Made by a program: the position numbers and the translations under genes. Below the pieces are notes generated by a model. The model worked only from the letters and a program-made list of their open reading frames with translations, had not been told where the DNA came from and did not search any database. From Shewanella glacialipiscicola (GTDB lineage: Bacteria; Pseudomonadota; Gammaproteobacteria; Enterobacterales; Shewanellaceae): a stretch of 64,000 nucleotides of DNA. Every line of letters starts with the position of its first letter. Position 1 is the first letter of the stretch. The stretch spans positions 1 through 64,000 of the forward strand of contig NZ_JAKILU010000016.1 of the NCBI RefSeq assembly GCF_023283485.1, read 5' to 3'. Of the stretch, positions 20,184 through 28,928 are shown piece after piece.

Positions 20184-21869
20184 ATGCTACCCAACTTATT
20201 TCCCGAACAAAAAAATGTTTACCCACAATCGATGATGACTGCATCGTCGATTGAAGCTCAATCCTCTAGTCGTCGCGGCCGTTTGCAGCGTATGGTTGGC
20301 AGCGTATTGTTAACCTGTAGTGTATTACTGAGTCTTTCAGCTTGCGCTGCGAGCAAACAAGCATCGCCAGAAGGTGAAGAGTTTAGTTATGCTTGGCTTA
20401 AAGGTTATGCCCGAACTATGGCATCACAACCCTATGAGAGCCATAAAGGCGAAGTGCCTAAAAGTCTTCAGGGTATGAGCTGGGATGATTACCAACAATT
20501 TCATTTCAAGAAAAAAGCCGCATTGTGGCGTGATCAAGAGTCGCAGTTTCGCGCAGAGCTATTCCACCTTGGTCTGTATTTCGACACGCCAATTCATATT
20601 TATGAGTTGAACGATGGCAAGGCGAAGCCAATCGAGTATTCGTCTTCCATGTTTGATTACGGTAAATCAAAGGTCAAAGGCAGTCAGTTACCTAAAGATC
20701 TTGGATTTGCGGGTTTCCGTATGCAATTCAATACAGATTGGGAGCGCGATATCGTGGCTTTCCTCGGTGCCAGTTATTTCCGCGCCGTGGGCCAAGAGAT
20801 GCAATATGGTTTATCGGCGCGTGGTTTAGCGGTCGATACGGCGTTGCCTAAGCCTGAAGAATTCCCAATGTTCACCAACTTTTGGTTAGAAAAACCTAAA
20901 CCAGGGTCAAATATCACCACAGTATATGCCTTGTTAGACTCACCGAGTGTAACGGGTGCTTATCGTTTTGATATTGAGCCGGGTGAACGCTTAAAAATGA
21001 AAGTTGATGTGGCTGTCTATCCACGTAAAGCGATTGAACGTTTAGGCGTGGCGCCACTGACCAGTATGTTTATGGTGGGTGAGAATGATCGCCGCACGGG
21101 TTATGATTGGCGTCCAGAAATCCATGATACTGATGGCTTAGCCATGCATACGGGTAACGGTGAATGGATTTGGCGTCCGTTAGGTAATCCAGAAAATCTG
21201 CGATTCAATGCCTACAGCGATGAAAACCCTAAAGGTTTTGGTTTACTGCAACGTGACCGTAACTTTGATCATTACCAAGACGATGGCGTGTTTTATGATA
21301 AACGCCCCAGTTTGTGGATTGAGCCTACCAGTAGTTGGGGTAAAGGTTCGGTGCAGTTAGTTGAAATTCCAACACTGGATGAAACCTTCGATAATATCGT
21401 GGCTTTCTGGAATCCGGCAGAGCCGATTTTACCAGGGCAAGAACTGCTGTATAGCTACAACATGTATTGGGGCGGCATTCCACCGGTTCAATCACCTCGT
21501 GCCCGTGTTGTCGATACCTTCACTGGCATTGGCGGTGTCGTTGGCCAGAAACGCAAATACTACAGTAAGCGTTTTGTGGTTGATTTTGCCGGCGGTACTT
21601 TACCTATGATTGGTAAAAACACCCAAGTTAAAGCTGTGATTAGTACCTCTGCAGGCAAAGTAGAAATTGAATCTGCACGCCCATTGGCGTCTATCAATGG
21701 TTACCGCGCGATGTTTGACGTAGTGCCACCAGAGGACAGCCTTGAGCCGATTAATTTACGCGTCTATTTAGAAGTTGATGGTCAGCCGTTGTCTGAGACA
21801 TGGATGTATCAATGGAGCCCACCGGCTCAAGATGACCGTGAACTGCATAACGCAGGTCATCTGCAGTAA
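20184..21869 (+). CDS. opgD: Periplasmic glucan biosynthesis protein, OpgD/MdoD-like
   Basis: A 561-residue MdoG/OpgD-family protein that shapes osmoregulated periplasmic glucans. Conserved segments include FLGASYFRAVGQ, YGLSARGLAVDTA, YALLDSPSVTGAYRF, GNGEWIWRPL, NPKGFGLLQRDRNFDHYQD and the C-terminal WSPPAQDDREL, the last resembling the E. coli OpgD end. The export signal is unusual: an extended polar N-terminus, SSRRGRLQR (twin-arginine-like), a hydrophobic helix, and LSAC, which fits a lipobox. It stands alone, without opgH. Confidence 0.85.
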   Translation: MLPNLFPEQKNVYPQSMMTASSIEAQSSSRRGRLQRMVGSVLLTCSVLLSLSACAASKQASPEGEEFSYAWLKGYARTMASQPYESHKGEVPKSLQGMSWDDYQQFHFKKKAALWRDQESQFRAELFHLGLYFDTPIHIYELNDGKAKPIEYSSSMFDYGKSKVKGSQLPKDLGFAGFRMQFNTDWERDIVAFLGASYFRAVGQEMQYGLSARGLAVDTALPKPEEFPMFTNFWLEKPKPGSNITTVYALLDSPSVTGAYRFDIEPGERLKMKVDVAVYPRKAIERLGVAPLTSMFMVGENDRRTGYDWRPEIHDTDGLAMHTGNGEWIWRPLGNPENLRFNAYSDENPKGFGLLQRDRNFDHYQDDGVFYDKRPSLWIEPTSSWGKGSVQLVEIPTLDETFDNIVAFWNPAEPILPGQELLYSYNMYWGGIPPVQSPRARVVDTFTGIGGVVGQKRKYYSKRFVVDFAGGTLPMIGKNTQVKAVISTSAGKVEIESARPLASINGYRAMFDVVPPEDSLEPINLRVYLEVDGQPLSETWMYQWSPPAQDDRELHNAGHLQ

Positions 21870-21891
21870 ATAATTAGTCTATGATTACCCT

Positions 21892-21925
21892 AAAACGTCA
21901 GCTAAGTCAGCTGGCGTTTTTATTT
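21892..21925 (+). terminator. Terminator of opgD
   Basis: The stem AACGTCAGCT/AGCTGGCGTT has a 5-base loop. It is followed by TTTATTT. Confidence 0.88.
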
Positions 21926-22094
21926 GGGCAGTAGCGTTACGGTTTATGGTGTAGAGCGACTCTGTTCAATTGCAAGTTTAGCGCTGAATTATTGGGGTCT
22001 AATTCACTTTTTGGCGATCTAAACAATTTATCACTGTAACAGAAGCCAAACTTGGGCGTAATCTGTAGCCGTTATCACCTAGGGTCAGTATTTT

Positions 22095-23564
22095 ATGTTT
22101 GAGATGTTCACTACACTCGGTTTTGCTTGGTCAGTGGGATTAGTGCTTGCAGTACTTTTTGTATTGGCATACGAATTTATTAATGGCTTTCACGATACGG
22201 CTAATGCTGTTGCGACGGTTATTTATACCAAGGCTATGCCGGCAAACCTCGCTGTTGTTTCTTCTGCATTGTGTAACTTTGCTGGTGTGTTGTTAGGCGG
22301 CTTAGGCGTTGCTTATGCGATAGTGCATTTGCTCCCGGTAGACTCCTTGCTGGGTATGGATTCTAGTCAAGGTTTATTGATGGTGTTTTCGCTGTTGTTT
22401 TCGGCCATTATCTGGAACTTAGGCACTTGGTATTTTGGCATTCCGGCATCGAGTTCTCATACCTTGATTGGCTCGATTATGGGCGTGGGTGGAGCATTTG
22501 CATGGATGAACCATCTACCTATTCTACAAGGCATTAATCTTTCTAAAGCATCACAGATCATGTTGTCCTTAATCATTTCTCCTACGTTAGGGTTTGTGAT
22601 GGCCGCAATATTTCTACTCGTGATGAAATTGATCTGGAAAAAACATAAAATTCACCGCACTCCCGATGAACAGATGCAGGTTAATGGCAAAAAACATCCG
22701 CCGTTTTGGGCAAGGGTAAGTTTGATTGTCTCTGCTATGGGCGTAAGTTTTGCCCATGGTTCTAACGATGGGCAGAAAGGCATTGGCTTAGTGATGCTGG
22801 TGCTTATTTGTGTTGCGCCAGCTTATTTCGCTTTGGATATGGGTAGCCAAGCCTACGATTTAGAAAAAACGCAAGATGCGAATAGACGCATTATGGCGAT
22901 TTACGATCGCAATCAAGCGGTTATCGCTGAGATGATCGACTTTAATGCTCCGGTAAATCCGCCTGAAAATATGCTGGTCCATTGCTCTTCGGTCAACGTA
23001 TTGCCCGCGATGTCGCTGCTCGATCGCCGCTTAGCTAACGCTTCTACTTATAAAGACATGAGCATAGAAGAGCGACGAGAAGTGCGACGATTATTACTCT
23101 GTATTGATGATACTGCTCGCCAGGTATCGAAATTAGATCTGCCGGCTAAAGATTTACGTTCATTAGCTAAGTGGCGCCAAGATCTCACTAAAACGACGGA
23201 ATATGCGCCCCTTTGGGTGATTATAGCCATTGCGACAGCGCTGGGTTGTGGCACCTTAGTAGGCTGGCGACGCATCGTTTATACCGTTGGAGAAAAAATT
23301 GGCTCATCGAGTATGACTTATAGCCAAGGTATTGCTGCGCAGGTGACCGCCGCGGCCTCGATTGGAATTGCAAGTTTAACGGGGATGCCAGTATCGACGA
23401 CGCATATTTTATCCTCTGCCGTAGCCGGTACTATGGTTGCAAACCGCTCAGGTTTACAGAGTCAAACGATTAAACAAATCATGCTTGCCTGGATACTTAC
23501 GTTACCCATTACTATGCTGCTTGCTGCTGGAGTGTTTATCCTCGCCAATACACTTTTTGGCTAG
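22095..23564 (+). CDS. pitA: PiT-family inorganic phosphate transporter
   Basis: A 489-residue PiT (PHO4) permease for metal-phosphate/proton symport. The two family signatures are present in inverted halves: FINGFHDTANAVATVI near residue 29 and FAHGSNDGQKGIGL near residue 219. Also visible are IPASSSHTLIGSIMG and MPVSTTHILSSAVAG. About ten transmembrane helices flank a central cytoplasmic loop of roughly 120 residues that is predicted helical and charged. Start ATG follows a short A/T-rich leader. No phoU-like gene is adjacent. Confidence 0.93.
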   Translation: MFEMFTTLGFAWSVGLVLAVLFVLAYEFINGFHDTANAVATVIYTKAMPANLAVVSSALCNFAGVLLGGLGVAYAIVHLLPVDSLLGMDSSQGLLMVFSLLFSAIIWNLGTWYFGIPASSSHTLIGSIMGVGGAFAWMNHLPILQGINLSKASQIMLSLIISPTLGFVMAAIFLLVMKLIWKKHKIHRTPDEQMQVNGKKHPPFWARVSLIVSAMGVSFAHGSNDGQKGIGLVMLVLICVAPAYFALDMGSQAYDLEKTQDANRRIMAIYDRNQAVIAEMIDFNAPVNPPENMLVHCSSVNVLPAMSLLDRRLANASTYKDMSIEERREVRRLLLCIDDTARQVSKLDLPAKDLRSLAKWRQDLTKTTEYAPLWVIIAIATALGCGTLVGWRRIVYTVGEKIGSSSMTYSQGIAAQVTAAASIGIASLTGMPVSTTHILSSAVAGTMVANRSGLQSQTIKQIMLAWILTLPITMLLAAGVFILANTLFG

Positions 23565-23594
23565 TTCACTTACCCCATTATCTCGTTCAATACT

Positions 23595-23626
23595 AAGCGC
23601 CAACACCATTATCTGGGTTGGCGCTT
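23595..23626. terminator. Bidirectional terminator between pitA and the DUF72 gene
   Basis: The inverted repeat AAGCGCCAAC/GTTGGCGCTT has a 12-base loop. It lies between convergent genes, with only a weak T-tract. Confidence 0.65.
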
Positions 23627-23645
23627 TGCGTTTCGGTTGTGACGT

Positions 23646-24599
23646 TTACCAAATAAGTCCCATCTGTGTGCTGGTTTGTTCAGTTTTTTTCTCAAGCAGG
23701 TTTATCTCGGCGAGTTGAATTTGCGCAGCAATTTGGCTGCGCAGTTTTTGATATAAACGAATCGCGAGTTCGGGTGCGTGGTGATTATCGGGCGTATGGA
23801 TAAATAGATAGGGCTCTCGTCCTTCTTTAAGCCACTGCGGCAGTTGGGCTAACCAATTATCGAAAAAGACATCGTTATCTTTGGGTAAAGCACTCACACC
23901 TTGCTGTGATAGTTGCGCTACGGCATCGTCAGGTTGCCCGATAAAACGCACGACAGGATGATTGGCGGTCGCGATAGCATGCACGGGTACCCGAGGTTTT
24001 TTATTATGAGCATCGATAATGGCGGCGTTATGCGGTGGCAGGGCAAACAGTGGGCGACTGTCCATGATGATACGATTGGCTTTCTTTTCTATTAACAATC
24101 GATTCAGTTCCCGCTCTGCATCACCCTTAGCGAAAAAGGCGGGATGCCGTACTTCGACACCATAGGTAAGCCCCTGTGGGACTTGCGCTAAAAATTGTTT
24201 AAGTACGGGGAGTAACGCTGGGCCAAAATGTGCTGGGAGTTGAATTTTCCACATGCCAGTTTTATCGATTAATGGCGCCATTACGTCAAAGAAGTCCTTC
24301 AATTCTTGGGCGCAATATTGCAATAACTTTTGGTGTGTAATCGTTTGCGGTAGCTTAAAAGTAAAGCGAAAATCATCGGGTGTGGCACTGTGCCAATTCA
24401 GTACGGTTTTCTGTGCTGGCGTAGCATAAAAACTGGTATTACCTTCTACAGTATTAAACATAGTCGCATAGCGTGCGAGCCTTTCAGCCTGCTTTATCCC
24501 TTGCCCATAAATACTCTCTTGCCAATGTGGATGTGACCACATGGCAAGCCCAAGGCGTAAACTCGTCGGATTATGGGGTGAAGAAAAGCGTTGTTCCAA
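23646..24599 (-). CDS. DUF72 family protein (YecE-like)
   Basis: A 317-residue protein of the DUF72 (YecE) family, a TIM-barrel-like fold of unknown activity. Characteristic stretches are GLAMWSHPHW, TMFNTVEGNTSFYATP, FRFTFKLPQTITH, YGVEVRHPAFF and a C-terminal LFIHTPDNHHAPELA. A TTG start is used, supported by AAGGA about 9 bases upstream. It converges with pitA. Function is unknown, and I add none. Confidence 0.88.
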   Translation of the reverse strand: MEQRFSSPHNPTSLRLGLAMWSHPHWQESIYGQGIKQAERLARYATMFNTVEGNTSFYATPAQKTVLNWHSATPDDFRFTFKLPQTITHQKLLQYCAQELKDFFDVMAPLIDKTGMWKIQLPAHFGPALLPVLKQFLAQVPQGLTYGVEVRHPAFFAKGDAERELNRLLIEKKANRIIMDSRPLFALPPHNAAIIDAHNKKPRVPVHAIATANHPVVRFIGQPDDAVAQLSQQGVSALPKDNDVFFDNWLAQLPQWLKEGREPYLFIHTPDNHHAPELAIRLYQKLRSQIAAQIQLAEINLLEKKTEQTSTQMGLIW

Positions 24600-24875
24600 A
24601 AATAGATTCCTTCAGTCTGGTTAGCGTTTAGGGAATGTACATATCGACTATAGTGCGAGGCTATCACTTTAGGTATGGTGCCGACATCATTTCATCTGAG
24701 ATTAAACGAGCCCTTATGCACGCTGCTATCATTGCATTCTGTTCGGGTTGTTGTGAATTTAGTTTAAGTTAAGTCGAACTATCATGGAACGTTTTAGAGA
24801 ATTAACCTACTCTAATAGTATGATTTATGTTTATTATTAGACCTAGTTGGTTATCGATATTAATTGGAGCCTTGT

Positions 24876-26312
24876 GTGAATAATGATGGCTACACTTCCT
24901 TAAGTAATTTTATCGATCTTCTTTTAGATGCTATTTGTGTTGTTGATAAGACGGGACGATTTGAGTTTGTCAGTGCTGGTGCCGAGCGTATTTTTGGTTA
25001 TACCCCAGAAGAAATGGTTGGCATGCAAATGCTTGAGCTTGTCTTACCTGAGGATAGAGAGCGCACCCTTGTAACGGCTAATGAAATTATGGCAGGTCGA
25101 TTTAAAGTCGATTTTGAAAACCGCTATGTGCGCAAAGATGGTGTTGTTATCGATATTCTATGGTCTGCCCGCTGGTCTGATGCTTATCAACAGCGCGTAG
25201 CCGTTGCCAGAGATATCACTAAAAGCAGAAATGCAGAGCGCAGGCAAGCGGCCTTATATGAGATTTCTGAAGCTGTGCATGTTGCAGAAGATCTCCTTGC
25301 CCTCTATCGTCGTATTCACGAGATTATTGCTAAACTTTTACCGGCAACAAATTTTGCTATCGCATTGTATGATCAAGATTTAAACGAGCTCAGTTTCCCC
25401 TATAAAGTGACGGCTCAAGAAAATACATATATTGATATTAGTCGTTTTAGTATCTTTACCGCACAAGTCATCCACAGTGCAGAATCTTTATTAATTTGCC
25501 CAACGTGCTTAGCTGACTATCCTGAGATGATGCAGGAAGGGCTTGATAATGGCAGTTTAAGTTGGCTAGGAGTGCCGCTAAAGCTACAAAAAGGAGTTAT
25601 CGGTGCTTTGATGATGCACAATGAGCCAGATTCTGCTTCTTACACGCACCAAGACCGTGAACTGTTGGAATTTGTATCGACACAAATTGCCTTTGCCATT
25701 GAGCGCCGACAAATGCTTGCTCGACTAGAGCATATTGCACTTTATGATCAACTGACGTTGTTACCCAATAGAGAGCTCTTCTACGATAGATTTCAAAAAG
25801 CGTTATCTCGTGCACATAGAGAGTCAAGTTACTTCTCTTTACTTTATTTGGATTTAGATAAATTTAAATGGATTAATGACACCTTTGGCCATAGCGTGGG
25901 TGACTTATTATTGCAAGAAACAGCACAGCGGATAGTGAGTTGCGTGAGAGACGCTGATACGGTCGCGCGTTTTGGCGGTGATGAGTTTGTTATTTTACTC
26001 GAACGTGTTGACTCAGCGCACAATACCTTAATGGCGGCTCAAAAAATATTACAAGCATTGAATCAGCCCTTTGAACTTGTTGATGAGCAGCTGTACATAC
26101 TTCCAAGTATTGGCATTGCCTTGTATCCAGAGCATGGTGCGGATGAAAAACAGTTACTCTGTTGTGCAGATGCAGCTATGTATAAAGCAAAAAAGAATGG
26201 CGGAAATCGAGTTGAAATGGGCTATCAAGGATTAAGAACCGTACATGTGATGTCTCAATCAGTTCGTTCTGACTTTGATACTCCAGATGACGTGACAGCT
26301 AAAATGAGTTAA
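24876..26312 (+). CDS. PAS-GAF-GGDEF diguanylate cyclase
   Basis: A 478-residue signalling protein. A PAS domain (about residues 8-120; FEFVSAGAERIFGYTPEEMVG) is followed by a GAF domain (about 150-285) and a GGDEF domain (about 300-460). The active-site motif is an intact FGGDEF, with an RDAD inhibitory site (RxxD, five residues before GGDEF), so it should make cyclic di-GMP from two GTP and be product-inhibited. No transmembrane segment is visible, so it is likely cytosolic. The GTG at 24876 is preferred over the in-frame TTG at 24864 because GGAG at 24866-24869 is a proper ribosome site for it. Confidence 0.92.
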   Translation: MNNDGYTSLSNFIDLLLDAICVVDKTGRFEFVSAGAERIFGYTPEEMVGMQMLELVLPEDRERTLVTANEIMAGRFKVDFENRYVRKDGVVIDILWSARWSDAYQQRVAVARDITKSRNAERRQAALYEISEAVHVAEDLLALYRRIHEIIAKLLPATNFAIALYDQDLNELSFPYKVTAQENTYIDISRFSIFTAQVIHSAESLLICPTCLADYPEMMQEGLDNGSLSWLGVPLKLQKGVIGALMMHNEPDSASYTHQDRELLEFVSTQIAFAIERRQMLARLEHIALYDQLTLLPNRELFYDRFQKALSRAHRESSYFSLLYLDLDKFKWINDTFGHSVGDLLLQETAQRIVSCVRDADTVARFGGDEFVILLERVDSAHNTLMAAQKILQALNQPFELVDEQLYILPSIGIALYPEHGADEKQLLCCADAAMYKAKKNGGNRVEMGYQGLRTVHVMSQSVRSDFDTPDDVTAKMS

Positions 26313-26397
26313 GTCTAATTTATTTGGATTATTCATGTGGTTATAGAGGTTTCGTCGTTTGATAGCTGAGTGTTAAAAGAATATAGTCACTTATTAA

Positions 26398-26437
26398 ATG
26401 CCCGCGTATGTCAGTGACATACGCGGGCATTATTATA
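26398..26437. terminator. Strong bidirectional terminator
   Basis: The inverted repeat ATGCCCGCGTATGTCA/TGACATACGCGGGCAT has almost no loop. It sits between the convergent diguanylate cyclase and chemoreceptor genes. Confidence 0.85.
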
Positions 26438-26461
26438 CTAGCGGTCAGGCAGCGTCTTGCT

Positions 26462-28354
26462 TTAAAGCTTAAAGCTATTCACTTCTTGCTGTAGTGAGGC
26501 GGCTAAATGAGCCAGTTCCTGAGCTTGAACCATAGAGGTTTGTGCTTCAATTGACAGGTTTTCAGATACTTCACGAATCGACTCCGTATTGCGGTTGATT
26601 TCGCTCGTGACTGAAGTTTGTTCTTCTGCTGCTGTTGCTATCTGGCTAGCCATATCTGAAATATCATTAATCGCTTTACTGATAAGCAGTAAACTTTCGC
26701 TGGCTGAATTAGCATCATTCACGCTGGTTTCTGCCATCTCATGGCTCTGGGTCATAGACTTAACGGCTTTGCCCGCGGTTTGTTGTAGGGTTTCGATCAT
26801 GGCTTGAATTTCTTGTGTCGATGAATGGGTGCGTTGTGATAGTACGCGAACCTCATCTGCAACGACTGCAAAGCCCCTACCTTGGTCACCTGCTCGTGCG
26901 GCTTCGATGGCTGCATTGAGTGCGAGTAAGTTGGTTTGCTCGGCGATACCACTGATGGTCAATAAGATACTGTTAATTTTCTGTGAGTGCTCATTCAACT
27001 CACCAATAATACGCCCAGCGGTTTCAACTTCACTGGCTAAATTACGGATAGATTGCTGACTCTGTGTGACTTGTTTATGGCCATTCTTTGACAGCCCAAC
27101 CGCATTTTGTGCTGTCTGCGCCGTATGTTCTGCATTGCTGGCAATTTCTTCAGTCGCGCTGGCCATTTCGGTCACAGCGGTGGCGACCATAGTTACTTCA
27201 TCTTGTTGTACTTCAATGCGCTGGCTGTTATCTGTTGCCGATGCACTGCTGCCCTTGGCTTGATACTCGAGTTGACCTGCAATCTTATGCATGCGAGAAA
27301 TCATGCCGTGAAGACGTTCGACAAAGCGGTTAAAGCCCGATGCTAGCATACCAATTTCATCGTGCTTGTTGGCTGTATGAATACGTACGGTCAAATCACC
27401 TTCACCTTCGGCTATGTCGTTGAGGGCTTGAGCAACGCGTTCGAGGTCTTTAAATTGGACTTTGAATATCGCGAATAAAATCAAACCGAATAGTATTAGA
27501 AGAGCGATACCCACGGCAGACATCCACCAAGCTAATGTCGTGGCGTGTGTCATAATCTCTTGTTTATCCATCACGAAAATCAGCGCCCAATCCGTCGAAG
27601 GGATTGCCGCAACATAGACTAATTTAGTTGCACCATCGAGAGTGCGTTCTTCTATGGTATTGGCAGTAATGTGTTGTGATAACCAACTATTATTGAAATT
27701 AGTATCAATGTCAGTCAGTTGCTGAGCGTTTAACTCACTTTTAGGGTGGCTGATAATCATTCCCGCACTATTGGCCATTAGTGCATAGCCTTTACCGGGC
27801 ACTTCTAAGCGTTGCACCGCATCAGTTAGTTGATCTATCGTTAAGTCTGCGGCCGTGACCCCAAAGAATGTTCCCGCGTTCATGACGGGTTCGGCAATGG
27901 TCACGACTTGTTTTTTTAAGGTTGCACTGGAGTAGGGCGCCGTCATGATCATTTTTTTTGCGGCTTTAGCACTAATATACCAAGGGCGTGTGCGGGGGTC
28001 ATAATTAGCGGTATTCAACGAGGGATCTTGGCGATACATGTCGCCTTGCTCGTTACCATAGTAGGTGAGCGAAAAGTCCATCGTATTATGTGCTTGCTGT
28101 AAAAATGGCGTAACGTCAAGGTTTGGATTCGTTTCGATTGTTTTTTTTAGGCTGGTAATGGCTATTTTTCTATCTTGCATCCATAAACCCATTCCTTGCG
28201 CAAAGGTGTTAGCCAATTGATCAATTTCATTCTGAGTATTTATTAATGCGTTACTTCGAATAAAATAACTGGATATGCTGACTAGCACCGCGATGGTGAG
28301 TACTACAGCGAAGAGACTGCTAAATAGCAGTCGTGTTTTGAGCGTCGTTTGCAT
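26462..28354 (-). CDS. Methyl-accepting chemotaxis protein, double-Cache sensor
   Basis: A 630-residue chemoreceptor. An N-terminal helix (about residues 9-29) and a second helix near 274-296 bracket a roughly 240-residue periplasmic dCache-type domain with [36 protein letters not shown] and [13 protein letters not shown] domain and signalling domain follow, with [32 protein letters not shown] at the tip. The DxRxRPWY pattern is common in dCache amino-acid-type sensors, but the ligand is unknown. There is no C-terminal CheR pentapeptide. AGGAATGAG provides the ribosome site. Confidence 0.94.
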   Translation of the reverse strand: MQTTLKTRLLFSSLFAVVLTIAVLVSISSYFIRSNALINTQNEIDQLANTFAQGMGLWMQDRKIAITSLKKTIETNPNLDVTPFLQQAHNTMDFSLTYYGNEQGDMYRQDPSLNTANYDPRTRPWYISAKAAKKMIMTAPYSSATLKKQVVTIAEPVMNAGTFFGVTAADLTIDQLTDAVQRLEVPGKGYALMANSAGMIISHPKSELNAQQLTDIDTNFNNSWLSQHITANTIEERTLDGATKLVYVAAIPSTDWALIFVMDKQEIMTHATTLAWWMSAVGIALLILFGLILFAIFKVQFKDLERVAQALNDIAEGEGDLTVRIHTANKHDEIGMLASGFNRFVERLHGMISRMHKIAGQLEYQAKGSSASATDNSQRIEVQQDEVTMVATAVTEMASATEEIASNAEHTAQTAQNAVGLSKNGHKQVTQSQQSIRNLASEVETAGRIIGELNEHSQKINSILLTISGIAEQTNLLALNAAIEAARAGDQGRGFAVVADEVRVLSQRTHSSTQEIQAMIETLQQTAGKAVKSMTQSHEMAETSVNDANSASESLLLISKAINDISDMASQIATAAEEQTSVTSEINRNTESIREVSENLSIEAQTSMVQAQELAHLAASLQQEVNSFKL

Positions 28355-28709
28355 AACTCATTCCTTATTTATGTTAGTTATTTAACGTTTTAATATCGCG
28401 GCGGAAATCGTTAAGGTATTAATCAATAATAGGATAATTCAACATAAACAGCTTTAATTCATTGATATTAAGCTTTGTTAAATTAAATATTGAAAATACC
28501 GATTATAGAGAACAATACTAAGCATGCTTTGAGGTTAATCACTTTATCAAATACAATGTATTCTTTAATAATGCAAAAAATATGTTGAATTAAAATATAA
28601 TTAAGACAGAGTGAGATGTCTTAAAGGGACTACATTCATCACCTTAAAAGTATCAGTTTATATAAGTGAGTGTTGTGATATGAAGTGGATTTTACCGTGT
28701 TAGAGTTAA
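28355..28709. other. AT-rich spacer before the EAL remnant
   Basis: About 355 very AT-rich bases containing the promoter of the leftward chemoreceptor. No ORF or named motif was seen. Confidence 0.35.
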
Positions 28710-28880
28710 ATAGCTTTTGGCCACGAATCAAATATGGATATAGTGGCAGAAGGCGTTGAAACTCAAGTGTAAGTTGATTATCTCGCCGCTAAAGGTGTGT
28801 ACCTTCATCAAGGTTATTTTTACGCAGAGCCATTACCGTTAGATAAATTGATCCATTTTTATAATAATTCCTCCCATTAA
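28710..28880 (+). pseudogene. Remnant of the C-terminal end of an EAL-domain (c-di-GMP phosphodiesterase) gene
   Basis: One frame translates as AFGHESNMDIVAEGVET, then Q, V and an in-frame TAA, then VDYLAAKGVYLHQGYFYAEPLP and LDKLIHFYNNSSH before a natural stop at 28878-28880. AEGVET and the (L)QGY-F-x-x-PLP pattern are hallmarks of the last third of EAL domains. The upstream frame has further stops (at 28701 and 28707), and no EAL signature or start precedes it. It is therefore a decayed 3' fragment of about 55 codons, perhaps left by deletion of a GGDEF-EAL gene. Confidence 0.85.
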
Positions 28881-28909
28881 TAAAAAAGAGGCTCAGTAGA
28901 GCCTCTTCA
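28881..28909 (-). terminator. Terminator of the M1 aminopeptidase gene
   Basis: The stem GAGGCTC/GAGCCTC has a 4-base loop. On the minus strand it is followed by six T. It directly abuts the stop of the EAL remnant. Confidence 0.85.
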
Positions 28910-28928
28910 GTAATGGCGATGACTCAGT

